From Saprospiraceae bacterium (GTDB lineage Bacteria > Bacteroidota > Bacteroidia > Chitinophagales > Saprospiraceae): a stretch of 64,000 nt of DNA. Shown piece by piece: positions 41,718 to 51,264 of this stretch. A program made the translations under genes and the position numbers. A model generated the notes under the pieces. That model worked only from the letters and a program-made list of their open reading frames with translations, was not told the origin of the DNA and did no database searches. Position 1 is the stretch's first letter. Each line of letters opens with the position of its first letter. The stretch is taken from assembly GCA_016714445.1 (NCBI GenBank), contig JADJNF010000009.1, positions 682,001 to 746,000 of the forward strand. Reading direction: 5' to 3'.

Positions 41718-42185
41718 ATGCCTGGAAGTAGTTCTCAAGTAAGCATCGAAAAGAAGCATGAAATCTCTGGTTTTACTTTGGAGAAAACAGTGAAACTCAT
41801 GAAACTTACATTTTCCCGCATTTTATTGATGCATCAGTATGTAGATGTTACCGTGGATCAATGGGTAGTCATGCATATATTATGTAAACATCAGCAATTA
41901 AGCCAACAAGAATTGGGAGAACTGACCTTTAAAGATGCACCCACTATCACAAGAATAATTGACCTTCTGGTACAAAAAGGATTGGTCATCAGAAGTACTG
42001 ATGAAAAAGACAGACGAAGGTTTATGATAAAACTTACTATAGAAGGAATAGAAAAATATAGATTTATAGAGCCAATTGTTCAGGAGTTCAGAGCGGAAGC
42101 TTATGCGGGCATATCCGTAGATGAATTGCTTATGCTGCAAAATACACTAAATAAAATTTTTGTGAACCTGTCTAAACAAAATTAA
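41718..42185 (+). CDS. MarR family transcriptional regulator
   Basis: A 155-residue winged-helix regulator. The central part 'LSQQELGELTFKDAPTITRI' and 'IDLLVQKGLVIRSTDEKDRR' is the recognition helix and wing of MarR proteins. It is the first gene of the operon with homogentisate and 4-hydroxyphenylpyruvate dioxygenase, so it probably responds to a tyrosine catabolite such as homogentisate. Confidence 0.9.
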   Translation: MPGSSSQVSIEKKHEISGFTLEKTVKLMKLTFSRILLMHQYVDVTVDQWVVMHILCKHQQLSQQELGELTFKDAPTITRIIDLLVQKGLVIRSTDEKDRRRFMIKLTIEGIEKYRFIEPIVQEFRAEAYAGISVDELLMLQNTLNKIFVNLSKQN

Positions 42186-42186
42186 T

Positions 42187-43338
42187 ATGCATTATCACTC
42201 ACTTGGAAATATCCCGGCTAAACGGCACATACAATTTCGCAAAAAAGATGGCACTCTGTACAATGAACAATTATTTTCAACAGAGGGATTCAGCGATATG
42301 TACTCGCTTTTGTATCACAATCATCCGCCTACAATGATTACTCAGGTAGGTGAACCGATGAATGTTGCACCTATAACCATACATGATAAACAGCTTAAGC
42401 ACAGAAGTTTGCAAGGATTTAGCATCCCTACTGAAGATGACTATCTGGAAAGTCGTAAACCAGTTCTGGTAAACAATGATTGCAGAATCATTCTGGCTGC
42501 GCCAAGAAAAAGTATGACAGAATATTTTTATAAAAACGCAGATGCAGATGAATGTATTTTTATACATGTAGGTTCAGGAACTCTTAAGACCATGTATGGT
42601 GACATTCGGTTTGAATATGGTGATTATCTGGTCATACCAAGGGGAACAATCTATCAACTGGAGTTTGACACCACAGACAACAGATTATTTATTGTTGAAT
42701 CATCTTCACCTATTTTGACGCCAAGGCGATATAGAAATGATTTTGGGCAATTGGCAGAACATGCGCCATTCTGTGAAAGAGATATCAGAAAACCAAATGT
42801 GCTAGTCACTTATGATGAAAAAGGAGATTTTCTTTTGTACATCAAAAAACAGGACAACCTCTACCCTTACCATTATAAAGCCCATCCCTTCGATGTAGTC
42901 GGTTGGGATGGGTATTTATATCCATATGCATTTTCAATACATAATTTTGAACCCATCACCGGTAGGATTCACTTGCCACCTCCGATACATCAAACCTTTG
43001 AGACCAAAAGCTTTGTGATATGTTCGTTTGTTCCAAGAATGTATGATTACCACCCGCTTGCTATTCCTGCACCATACAACCATAGTAATATAGACAGCGA
43101 CGAAGTACTTTACTATGTGGATGGGGAGTTTATGAGCAGAAAACATGTCGATAAAGGTCAAATAACACTACATCCAGGAGGAATCCCTCACGGCCCGCAT
43201 CCAGGCACAGCAGAAAAAAGTATCGGTCAGAAAGACACCAGAGAGCTGGCTGTTATGGTAGATACATTCAAACCATTATTAATGACCAACTATGCGGCAT
43301 CTATTGAAGATGATGAATATGCCTTAAGTTGGTTGTAA
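42187..43338 (+). CDS. hmgA: Homogentisate 1,2-dioxygenase
   Basis: A 383-residue Fe(II) enzyme that opens the ring of homogentisate to maleylacetoacetate in tyrosine degradation. The cupin core with 'IHVGSGTLKTMYGDIRFEYG' and 'DYLVIPRGTIYQLEFDT', and the iron-site region 'LPPPIHQTFETKSFVICSFV' and 'LHPGGIPHGPHPG', are family hallmarks. Its length fits the short Bacteroidota form. It starts one base after the marR stop, so both are translated from one transcript. Confidence 0.93.
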   Translation: MHYHSLGNIPAKRHIQFRKKDGTLYNEQLFSTEGFSDMYSLLYHNHPPTMITQVGEPMNVAPITIHDKQLKHRSLQGFSIPTEDDYLESRKPVLVNNDCRIILAAPRKSMTEYFYKNADADECIFIHVGSGTLKTMYGDIRFEYGDYLVIPRGTIYQLEFDTTDNRLFIVESSSPILTPRRYRNDFGQLAEHAPFCERDIRKPNVLVTYDEKGDFLLYIKKQDNLYPYHYKAHPFDVVGWDGYLYPYAFSIHNFEPITGRIHLPPPIHQTFETKSFVICSFVPRMYDYHPLAIPAPYNHSNIDSDEVLYYVDGEFMSRKHVDKGQITLHPGGIPHGPHPGTAEKSIGQKDTRELAVMVDTFKPLLMTNYAASIEDDEYALSWL

Positions 43339-43391
43339 TCCTACATAATGTAGATCAATAACTTTAAAATATTAAAATAAAAATATTAAAT

Positions 43392-44516
43392 ATGAATACT
43401 TCCACCCTACCCCATCAAGAAACTATAAAAGATACCTTCCCAATCAATGGCACAGATTTTATTGAGTTTTATGTCGGAAATGCCAAACAGACCTCATTGT
43501 TTTATCAGCATTGCTTCGGTTTTGAACTAATTGCCTACAAAGGTCCGGAGACAGGAAGCAGAGATGTAGTTTCATATGTATTAAAGCAGGGCAAAATCCG
43601 ATTTGTAATCACTTCAGCGCTTGACCCTGATCATGAAATACTAAAACATGTAGCACTCCATGGTGACGGTATCAAGGTATTGGCTTTATGGGTTGATAAT
43701 GTCGAAGATGCATATCTAAAAGCCATCGAGAGAGGAGCTGAGAGTGCATTTGAACCATTTATTGCTGAGGACCAACATGGGTTTGTAAAATTGGCTGCCA
43801 TTAAAACCTATGGAGAAACGATACACACACTGGTAGAAAGAAGTAAATATAACGGCCCATTCCTACCGGGATATATAGCAAAATCGAGCCCTGTAAAAAT
43901 AAATCCGTTGGGATTCAAATATGTGGACCATTGTGTCGGAAATGTGGAACTGGGCAAGATGAATAAGTGGGTAAATTTTTATGAAGAAGTAATGGGTTTC
44001 AAACTTTTGGTGACCTTTGATGATAATGACATATCCACAGATTACACCGCGCTGATGAGCAAAGTAGTTAGCAATGGAAACGGGTATATAAAATTCCCAA
44101 TCAATGAACCCGCAGCAGGAAAGAAAAAATCACAAATAGAAGAATATCTTGATTTTTATAAAGGTGCAGGAGTCCAACATGTCGCTATAGCAACAGATGA
44201 TATCGTTCATACCGTCGAGTCACTTAGAAACAATGGAATAGAATTTTTGTATGTCCCTGACAATTATTATGAAACAGTATTGGAGCGTGTAGGCACTATA
44301 AAAGAAGATATCAACGAATTAAAACGTATGAATATTCTTGTAGATCGCGATGAAGAAGGTTACCTACTCCAGATATTTACAAAACCTATTCAGGACAGGC
44401 CAACGGTGTTTTTCGAAATCATCGAAAGACATGGTGCCAGATCATTTGGTAAAGGAAATTTCAAAGCTCTTTTTGAAGCCATAGAGCGGGAGCAGGAGTT
44501 GAGAGGAACTTTATAA
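43392..44516 (+). CDS. hppD: 4-hydroxyphenylpyruvate dioxygenase
   Basis: A 374-residue Fe(II) enzyme that turns 4-hydroxyphenylpyruvate into homogentisate, the substrate of the gene before it. It has two vicinal-oxygen-chelate halves; the iron ligands are the His in YVDHCVGNVE, the His in GVQHVAIATDD and the Glu in FFEIIERHG, with the usual GFGKGNF-like end (ARSFGKGNFKALFEAIEREQ). It lies 53 bases after hmgA on the same strand and is followed by a terminator. Confidence 0.95.
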   Translation: MNTSTLPHQETIKDTFPINGTDFIEFYVGNAKQTSLFYQHCFGFELIAYKGPETGSRDVVSYVLKQGKIRFVITSALDPDHEILKHVALHGDGIKVLALWVDNVEDAYLKAIERGAESAFEPFIAEDQHGFVKLAAIKTYGETIHTLVERSKYNGPFLPGYIAKSSPVKINPLGFKYVDHCVGNVELGKMNKWVNFYEEVMGFKLLVTFDDNDISTDYTALMSKVVSNGNGYIKFPINEPAAGKKKSQIEEYLDFYKGAGVQHVAIATDDIVHTVESLRNNGIEFLYVPDNYYETVLERVGTIKEDINELKRMNILVDRDEEGYLLQIFTKPIQDRPTVFFEIIERHGARSFGKGNFKALFEAIEREQELRGTL

Positions 44517-44545
44517 GCAAAACACGCCTAAAGTTAACCAAAAAT

Positions 44546-44584
44546 AAAAAGGAGTCAGGAGTTAAAAATCTGCCTCCTTTTTTT
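44546..44584 (+). terminator. Terminator of the tyrosine operon
   Basis: AAAAAGGAG with CAG pairs with CTG and CTCCTTTTTTT around an AT-rich loop. A T-run follows on the plus strand. Confidence 0.85.
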
Positions 44585-44734
44585 CTTATATTAGCTGAAA
44601 ACTAATGGGTTGAATCCCATTTTTGGACAAAAGACCTTTAAGCAAGGATGCATCAAAGGAACTATTGTGTTGTTTAAATTCTTCTAGCTTAAAACTCTAA
44701 CAAACAAAATGCAAAAATGGGATACACATCCAAA

Positions 44735-47700
44735 CTAATCCATTTCAACCAGTCCATTGACATGGAATATGGCTCCTTCTGCATGCTTGATTACAGAATC
44801 AGGATTGCCACTAAGTTTACAATCAGTCATGATCAAAGTACCATTATTTAGTATCAAAGGTTTGCTTTGACTATTATTTAGTTGATGGAAATGTATATTA
44901 TTACAAAATATTTCACTGCTATTTTGAATTTTTATAGCAGCTTCTACCCCATTAAATCCAGAGCTATTTAGATTAGCTTTTAATACTATTTTGCTACCCG
45001 TATTGTCCAAAAAAGTAAGGTTTTTATTTAATATCAAGGGAGATAAAAGTGTGATGGTATCAATATTTGCTGCAAAAGTAATCACATCACCGTTTTGTGC
45101 GCAATTCATAATAGCTCTCAAAGAATTATCTCCTTCATTTGCACTATTTGACACAACTAAACTATAACTTTCGTCAATCAACCCATCACAATCATCATCT
45201 ATTCCATTGCAGACTTCAACAGATTGACCACTTGGTCTACCGTCTATCCTGACAAAAAACTGACCAAATGAATTGACGTTATTCCCGCTACTGAAGGTTA
45301 AATAATTATTGGGAGGATATGGGTTAAAATACTCCGCCTGGTCAATAGCATTACTCCATGTACTTCCTTCACCATTTTCCAATCTCCTGTGCAACAAATA
45401 ATTCTGAGGTTGGCATCCTCCGGAAATATTACCTGAATCATAAAATTTTATACTGTCCGGTATAGTAAAAGTGGCATTACTACCGTAGTTATTGATTACC
45501 CAATAACTGTCTGCCTGAAAACTTCCTACTGGAAATACATCAGGCAGCTGATTAATTTTTGTAACAACCACTTCACCGTTTGGATAAGTACTATTTGATG
45601 GAAAATACATTTTAACACCTGCATTTCCAAAATCTTTCAGTCCACTAGAATTTACAGTCAGTCTTGTTGAAACACCCTTACCTACCGGAACAGATGAATC
45701 TACTCTTGCAGCACCTCCAATCAATGTGGCATGTTTTGCCCCTATTTTATCAAGCACTAGTCCGGCACTTTCATTAAACTGATAGTAACCCACAAGGCTA
45801 TTTCCCTCAGGACGGATAAGATGTCGCAATTCTCTTATCTCATTGATAGACATAGATTTATTGTAAATGGCCACTTCTTCTATTTGTCCTATAAAATTTC
45901 TGCTGCTATTGGTTCTATCTCTACCTAATCTAAAGTCTGTGTTAAAATCTACTACAGCGTGTGGTGCTGTACGGGTATATGCTACTCCGTTCAGATAGAT
46001 GGTTGCACCGGATGGACTAATCACCAATGCTACATGAGACCACACATCAGAAGGAAGTATAGGGCCACCATTCCAGCCATATGACCCTGAAGCATCTTGC
46101 CAGTGATAACCAAGCTGATTATTGCTTTTTAAATTTAAACCGCAAGCTCCCCCACTTCCCGAAAAAACAATTCCTGCATTTGATACCTGTATTCCATTTG
46201 GTTTGACCCAACATGAGATGGTCATGGTATTGGTGGATACATTTAATGGCGGTATCACAGCATAATCTGTCGAAGCATTCAATACCAATGATTTTCCGGG
46301 AATGGTATCAATTTTACACTCATTTACCAAGGTGATCATATTTTGAAATGTTTTGGTCGATGTTCCAAAATCATCAGTCACGGTAAGTGTCACGTCATAA
46401 CTACCTGAATTGTTGTATACTACTTTTGGATTTCTAATCCCTGATGTCGATGGCGAACCTCCGGGAAAACTCCATTGCCAGCTTACATTCTGATCAGACA
46501 CAATAGAGTGATCCACAAAATAAACCGTATCTCTTGAGCAATATATTTTATCAGTATTAGCCGATGGGAATGCAATTGGTATGCTATTGCCGTAAAAATT
46601 TGATTCCCAAACGGAACGGTCTGTAGCGTTTCTTATCTTTTGTTTTCGATAATACGCTTCCATCCTGGTACTATACGTTTGAGCAGGTAATCCCTGATTG
46701 AATAATATCCAGTCAGACAGATTGTCATCTTTGTAGAATACTCCTTTTCTAGTCCCGATGTATATTCCATGTGCACTTCCTTTTTGTAAAAACATGCTTG
46801 TGGGCGAATGTCCGTTTAGACCATTTCCACTGATATTTTGCCAGGTTGCACCTCCATTCGAAGAATAAAAAACAGAATATCCATTTACATTACTATCATA
46901 CATGGATGTTCGGGCTATCCATACTTTCATCGGATCATCGTGATCTACTACAATATCATAAGGTATCCAAAGGGAAGGATTTGAACCCAGAATTCCAGAA
47001 GGAGGAGTGACTTCGACCCAATTGAGACCTCCATTTGTGGACCTGTATATCCTTTTGGTTCCCCACCAATCCGGAAATGTACATGCATATATAACATTAA
47101 GATTAGACCAACATTGATCCATTGCACCAATATTTACACCAAAATCATACAATTGCTCAAAAGTATATCCATCATCTTTGGTTTTGTATAATTTTGTACC
47201 ACTTCCTGTAAGCCAATGGGTAAAGTATCTGGGATCAATCAACAAATCATTTGATGCACCAATAATATAAGTATTATTTGGTTTGTTTTGGAATGTTCTG
47301 GTAACGGGGCTAATCGTTCTGTTGGATTTAAGGGTCTTTATATCATACTGACTATATACCTGTCTGTCAATACCAGGATTAACAAAACCCATGGTTCCAT
47401 CACCACCGTCTGTACATATCCAATTATTAATATATACATTTTCCTCACGCAACATGGTACCATTATGATATGCCCCGCCAAGCATCACGTCTCCATACCA
47501 CCATCCCTGACCAAAACCCCAAAAGTCTGTGCCTGTAATGCCCACATTTCTTCTTTGAAAATTGGCACCATTGTCTGTAGAGTAAAATATTCCACCATCA
47601 CAAGCTATCCAAAGCTCTTTGGTGTGATTATAGTAGTTTATATCATGAATATCTGCATGTACGTAGTTGGGTTTTTCGGAATGTGACCACTTTGAAGGAC

Positions 47701-48994
47701 AGGTAAAAGATGCTCCGCCATTTCCGGATACCCATAAATTAACACCTGCTAAAAAAATTGAATCTCCATTGGTCGGTGAAACAGCAAAACCCATATCATA
47801 ATAGTATTGGCCTCCATCATCCAATCCTTGATCGCTCCAAGCCATTAAATTTGGGTTACTGGCAGAAGGAGGTCCTGCTGGCTGAGGACCACAACATCTG
47901 AAGGTCCAGCTTTCACCTTGGTCAGTACTTACATATACTCCATATAAACCTGAACCACCATTGGCTTCACCGGAACAGTGTGCATATACATGATTAGGAT
48001 TGGCTTGTGATACAGCTATTTCTGTTCTTTCCTGATCTCCACTTACCGGAGGTATTGGCCAGTTGATGCCTGTCAGTGTAAAACTTACCCCCGTGTTTAC
48101 AGATTTAAAAAATTCAGTTTTTGTTCCATTTTTACGTATTCCATAAATGATACTTGTATTTCCGGGATGGATTTCTACTTCCTGAAAATCCCCTGCTTGC
48201 GCATTTGTCCAGTTGAGTCCACCATTATTAGTTCTGAATAATCCAGCATTTGTACAAGCAAAAATAATATTGCTGTTTCCGGGCAGCATGCGTATATCTC
48301 TTACGGTCAGACTCAAAGATTGAAATGTTGCATCTCCAGTTGGTAAAAATGAAATACCACCATCCGTACTTTTGCGAACACTATTACCTATTGAAGCGTA
48401 TACAATATTTGCGTTTGAATGATCTATTTCAATCGCATATACAGAAGATACAAGTATATTATTGGTCAATTGCAGCCAGGTAATCCCTCTGTTTATACTT
48501 TTCCAGAGTCCACTTGTGGCTGTTCCTGCATACAAAATATCCGGGTTCGAAATAGATTGTTCAACCGTATAAACATGTGCCGAACCTGGTGCATAACTCC
48601 TGGATGCCGCTGTGTGATCCCAATCAAAAGGACCTAAACTGGTCCATGAAGCCACATTATTTCTCAAACTTTTTGATTGGTCAATTTTAGCTAAGTATGC
48701 TCTGTCTTCTGCCTGGGTCCGAGAATGAGATCTACCAATTGACCTCAACCACTTTTTTAAATACTGCGTGTGTTTGTTTTTTACCAATGTATGGTCAGCA
48801 TAGTATTTATCATATAACCTTAAGACAATGCCTGGATCAGCATTTTCTTTATACATTTCTTTTGCCCAATCCGGCATAGTCGTTTCTGACGAATGGTTAT
48901 ATTTCATCAGTTCCTGGCTGAACGAAAATTGGAAAAAAGTAAAAAAAGTAAAAAGTAAAAAAACGCTTTTTAGAGAAGAAATAGAAATGTGCAT
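44735..48994 (-). CDS. Giant secreted multidomain protein (BNR propeller, PKD, LamG, MopE-like)
   Basis: A 1419-residue protein. The start at 48994 gives a signal peptide (MHISISSLKSVFLLFTFFTF, then SQ). Residues about 60-780 form a sortilin/BNR-like propeller with many Asp-boxes (STDGGISF, TNNGGLNW, STDQGESW, SSNGGATW). A PKD domain follows (WQWSFPGGSPSTSG, then 'SYDVTLTVTDDFGTSTKTF'), then a LamG/concanavalin-like domain ('TMTISCWVKPNGIQ'), a metal-binding MopE-like motif (CNGIDDDCDGLIDE) and a right-handed beta-helix-like end. It has no clear type IX sorting tail, ending GLVEMD, so its export or anchoring differs from the other giant. Probably an adhesin or polymer-binding surface protein. 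Confidence 0.85.
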   Translation of the reverse strand: MHISISSLKSVFLLFTFFTFFQFSFSQELMKYNHSSETTMPDWAKEMYKENADPGIVLRLYDKYYADHTLVKNKHTQYLKKWLRSIGRSHSRTQAEDRAYLAKIDQSKSLRNNVASWTSLGPFDWDHTAASRSYAPGSAHVYTVEQSISNPDILYAGTATSGLWKSINRGITWLQLTNNILVSSVYAIEIDHSNANIVYASIGNSVRKSTDGGISFLPTGDATFQSLSLTVRDIRMLPGNSNIIFACTNAGLFRTNNGGLNWTNAQAGDFQEVEIHPGNTSIIYGIRKNGTKTEFFKSVNTGVSFTLTGINWPIPPVSGDQERTEIAVSQANPNHVYAHCSGEANGGSGLYGVYVSTDQGESWTFRCCGPQPAGPPSASNPNLMAWSDQGLDDGGQYYYDMGFAVSPTNGDSIFLAGVNLWVSGNGGASFTCPSKWSHSEKPNYVHADIHDINYYNHTKELWIACDGGIFYSTDNGANFQRRNVGITGTDFWGFGQGWWYGDVMLGGAYHNGTMLREENVYINNWICTDGGDGTMGFVNPGIDRQVYSQYDIKTLKSNRTISPVTRTFQNKPNNTYIIGASNDLLIDPRYFTHWLTGSGTKLYKTKDDGYTFEQLYDFGVNIGAMDQCWSNLNVIYACTFPDWWGTKRIYRSTNGGLNWVEVTPPSGILGSNPSLWIPYDIVVDHDDPMKVWIARTSMYDSNVNGYSVFYSSNGGATWQNISGNGLNGHSPTSMFLQKGSAHGIYIGTRKGVFYKDDNLSDWILFNQGLPAQTYSTRMEAYYRKQKIRNATDRSVWESNFYGNSIPIAFPSANTDKIYCSRDTVYFVDHSIVSDQNVSWQWSFPGGSPSTSGIRNPKVVYNNSGSYDVTLTVTDDFGTSTKTFQNMITLVNECKIDTIPGKSLVLNASTDYAVIPPLNVSTNTMTISCWVKPNGIQVSNAGIVFSGSGGACGLNLKSNNQLGYHWQDASGSYGWNGGPILPSDVWSHVALVISPSGATIYLNGVAYTRTAPHAVVDFNTDFRLGRDRTNSSRNFIGQIEEVAIYNKSMSINEIRELRHLIRPEGNSLVGYYQFNESAGLVLDKIGAKHATLIGGAARVDSSVPVGKGVSTRLTVNSSGLKDFGNAGVKMYFPSNSTYPNGEVVVTKINQLPDVFPVGSFQADSYWVINNYGSNATFTIPDSIKFYDSGNISGGCQPQNYLLHRRLENGEGSTWSNAIDQAEYFNPYPPNNYLTFSSGNNVNSFGQFFVRIDGRPSGQSVEVCNGIDDDCDGLIDESYSLVVSNSANEGDNSLRAIMNCAQNGDVITFAANIDTITLLSPLILNKNLTFLDNTGSKIVLKANLNSSGFNGVEAAIKIQNSSEIFCNNIHFHQLNNSQSKPLILNNGTLIMTDCKLSGNPDSVIKHAEGAIFHVNGLVEMD

Positions 48995-49131
48995 AAAAAC
49001 AATTAGTATGATAAAAGTGCGTAAAAATAAAATCAATTTATAGAAAAGAAAAATAATAAACATATTTGTTAAAAAAATATATGCTTTGAAATTTTGTTTC
49101 CAAATCATTTGAAAATTCTAACAAAAAACGA

Positions 49132-49542
49132 TTAATAAATCACAGTGGCTACTAAAGTCCTACCCTTTGCTTTATTTCTGAATTCACAAAGGTATATCCC
49201 TTGCCAGATTCCCAGATTAAGCTTATGATTTGAAATTGGAATTGTAACTGAATTACCAGTGAGCACTGATTTAATATGTGCCGGCATATCATCTGCCCCT
49301 TCTATTGTGTGGCGTAAAAATGGCAGATTTTCAGGTACCAATTTATTAAAAACTGATTCAAAGTCGTAAAGGACATCAGGATCACAATTTTCATTAATGG
49401 CCAAGCCAGCTGATGTGTGTTTTATAAATAAAAATAATACTCCAACTTCCGGTAGTTGACCCAAATGAGAAATGATTTCACCAGTGATCAAATGAAAACC
49501 ACGCGCATAAGGTCTTAAAGTAAATTCCCATTGTGTTGTCAT
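49132..49542 (-). CDS. yjbQ: YjbQ family (secondary thiamine-phosphate synthase)
   Basis: A 136-residue UPF0047 protein with 'FIKHTSAGLAINENCDPDVL', 'HTIEGADDMPAHIKSVLTGN' and 'LGIWQGIYLCEFR', all conserved in the family. The relatives show weak thiamine-phosphate synthase activity; the main role is uncertain. It follows the CoA-transferase gene by 19 bases on the same strand. Confidence 0.92.
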   Translation of the reverse strand: MTTQWEFTLRPYARGFHLITGEIISHLGQLPEVGVLFLFIKHTSAGLAINENCDPDVLYDFESVFNKLVPENLPFLRHTIEGADDMPAHIKSVLTGNSVTIPISNHKLNLGIWQGIYLCEFRNKAKGRTLVATVIY

Positions 49543-49561
49543 AATTTCACCAAATTTTAAA

Positions 49562-50263
49562 CTACACCCGTTGTCTTACAGTCCTTTGCTCAATACGTTT
49601 TTCGTATTTTTTACCTTGAAAAATTCTCTGAACAAAAATACCCGGAATATGAATAAAATTTGGATCAAGGCTACCCAAAGGTACCATTTCTTCTACTTCA
49701 GCGATCGTGATTTTAGCTGCTCCACACATACAGGGATTAAAATTTCTAGCTGTACCTTTAAAAATAAGGTTACCTGCTTCGTCACCTTTCCATGCTTTTA
49801 CGAGCGCAAAGTCAGCTTCAAAAGCTTTTTCCATGACATACATTTTGCCATTAAAATTCCTGGTTTCTTTTCCTTCAGCTACTTCTGTACCAAATCCGGC
49901 CGGAGTATAAAATGCAGGAAATCCCGACTGAGCTGCCCGACATCTTTCAGCCAAAGTTCCTTGTGGTATCAACTCAACTTCCAATTCTCCACTGAGCATT
50001 TGGCGTTCAAATTCGTCATTTTCGCCAACGTATGAAGAAATCATTTTTTTTATCTGTTTACCTTGTAAAAGTAACCCAAGGCCAAAATTATCCACCCCTG
50101 CGTTGTTTGAGATACAGGTAAGGTTTTTAATTCCCATTTTTACCAGTTCTGCAATTGAATTTTCAGGAATACCACAAAGTCCGAAACCACCTACCATAAG
50201 GGTCATACCATCGGATATGCCCATCATCCCTTCCTGAACCGAGTCTACTTTTTTAGAAATCAT
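49562..50263 (-). CDS. scoA: 3-oxoacid CoA-transferase subunit A
   Basis: A 233-residue CoA-transferase alpha subunit. It has 'MVGGFGLCGIPENSIAELV', 'SNNAGVDNFGLG' and 'CGAAKITIAEVEEMV', typical of SCOT/acetoacetate transferases. The catalytic Glu is on subunit B, which is absent: the next gene downstream is yjbQ and upstream is an aldo/keto reductase. The enzyme would handle acetoacetate, an end product of tyrosine breakdown encoded 5 kb away. Confidence 0.9.
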   Translation of the reverse strand: MISKKVDSVQEGMMGISDGMTLMVGGFGLCGIPENSIAELVKMGIKNLTCISNNAGVDNFGLGLLLQGKQIKKMISSYVGENDEFERQMLSGELEVELIPQGTLAERCRAAQSGFPAFYTPAGFGTEVAEGKETRNFNGKMYVMEKAFEADFALVKAWKGDEAGNLIFKGTARNFNPCMCGAAKITIAEVEEMVPLGSLDPNFIHIPGIFVQRIFQGKKYEKRIEQRTVRQRV

Positions 50264-50318
50264 TTTCCCGTTTGTTTATTCTGCAAAAATAAACATTTTC
50301 TATCTCAAAAACAACGGA

Positions 50319-51071
50319 TTAAGGCGCAGGATTTGAAATTTCCTTATGAACGACATCTATCTGCTCTATAATTTCAGGAGATAATTTTATGTCTATACTT
50401 GAGATATTTTCTTTTAGCTGATTCATATTTGTTGCCCCAATAATGGTGCTGGTAACAAATGGTCTGTCATTTACAAAAGCCAATGCCAATTGAGCAGGAC
50501 TAATGCCTGTATTTTCGGCAATATCAATGTACTTAGCCGTAGCTTGATGACTTTTTTCACCATTGTATCTCATCAGGTTTTTAAATTGGTTTATTCTGTC
50601 CTGTGGGGTATCCAAATGTTTATGAAATTTACCAGACAACAGCCCAAATCCCATCGGTGAGTAAGCCAGAAGACTTATTTTTTCACGTATCGAAATTTCT
50701 GAAAGTCCTACCTCAAAACTTCTGTTCAACAGATTATAAGGGTTTTGAATGGAAAGCGGCCTGGTTTGTTGATTGGTGTCTGCGATGTGGCAAGTTCTCA
50801 TGACTCCCCAAGCTGTTTCGTTAGATAGACCCCAATGCCTGATTTTCCCTTGTTTTATGAGTTTGATGATTCGTTCAGTGGATCCAGAGGTTTCAGCTCT
50901 TCCCGGTACTGAATACATTTCAGCAGTATCAATAAAATTGATACCTTGAGACATAGCATAGTCCATTTGTGCATGTCCTTCAGCTTCTGTATTTTGCTGG
51001 CCATATGTCATTGTTCCCAGACAAATGACACTTACGTTGATATCAGTTAATCCCAGTTTTCGGTATTCCAT
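50319..51071 (-). CDS. Aldo/keto reductase with an internal in-frame deletion
   Basis: A 250-residue product, about 95 shorter than the Tas/YajO-type reductases it matches. The start (MEYRKLGLTDINVSVICLGT), the 'NFIDTAEMYSVPGRAET' part with catalytic Asp and Tyr, and the C-terminal half (GLSNETAWGVMR, 'IQNPYNLLNRSFEVGL', 'YSPMGFGLLSGKF') are intact. Between residue about 66 (GSTERII) and 71 (KQGKIRHWG) the segment that carries the catalytic Lys and His is gone. The reading frame is open, yet the barrel is broken, so it is very likely inactive. Confidence 0.85.
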   Translation of the reverse strand: MEYRKLGLTDINVSVICLGTMTYGQQNTEAEGHAQMDYAMSQGINFIDTAEMYSVPGRAETSGSTERIIKLIKQGKIRHWGLSNETAWGVMRTCHIADTNQQTRPLSIQNPYNLLNRSFEVGLSEISIREKISLLAYSPMGFGLLSGKFHKHLDTPQDRINQFKNLMRYNGEKSHQATAKYIDIAENTGISPAQLALAFVNDRPFVTSTIIGATNMNQLKENISSIDIKLSPEIIEQIDVVHKEISNPAP

Positions 51072-51201
51072 GTTGATTTTATTTATTCAAAGAAATATAA
51101 AGCGGATAAACAGCAAATTGTTCAGATTTTGCCAAATATTGTTTTGGATTGTTCATTAACCATTATAAAAGTATAAAATTCAAATTGGATAAAATGAAAA
51201 A

Positions 51202-51230
51202 GACCCCCTTCGACGTTTCGAAGCGGGGTC
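51202..51230 (-). terminator. Rho-independent terminator of the giant Por-tail gene
   Basis: On the minus strand GACCCC and GGGGTC enclose a TTCGA/TCGAA stem, followed by TTTTTCATTTT. It lies 35 bases after the stop codon. Confidence 0.9.
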
Positions 51231-51264
51231 CCATCCCAAAAACAGTAAATTCTTTATAGAAAAA

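Noticed and set aside
47288..47686. 132-codon plus-strand frame opposite the giant BNR protein
   Set aside because: It is a shadow of the long minus-strand gene, with no start signal and no recognisable sequence.
49571..50035. 154-codon plus-strand frame opposite the CoA-transferase gene
   Set aside because: Antisense shadow of a well-conserved gene; Phe/Ser-rich composition typical of such shadows.
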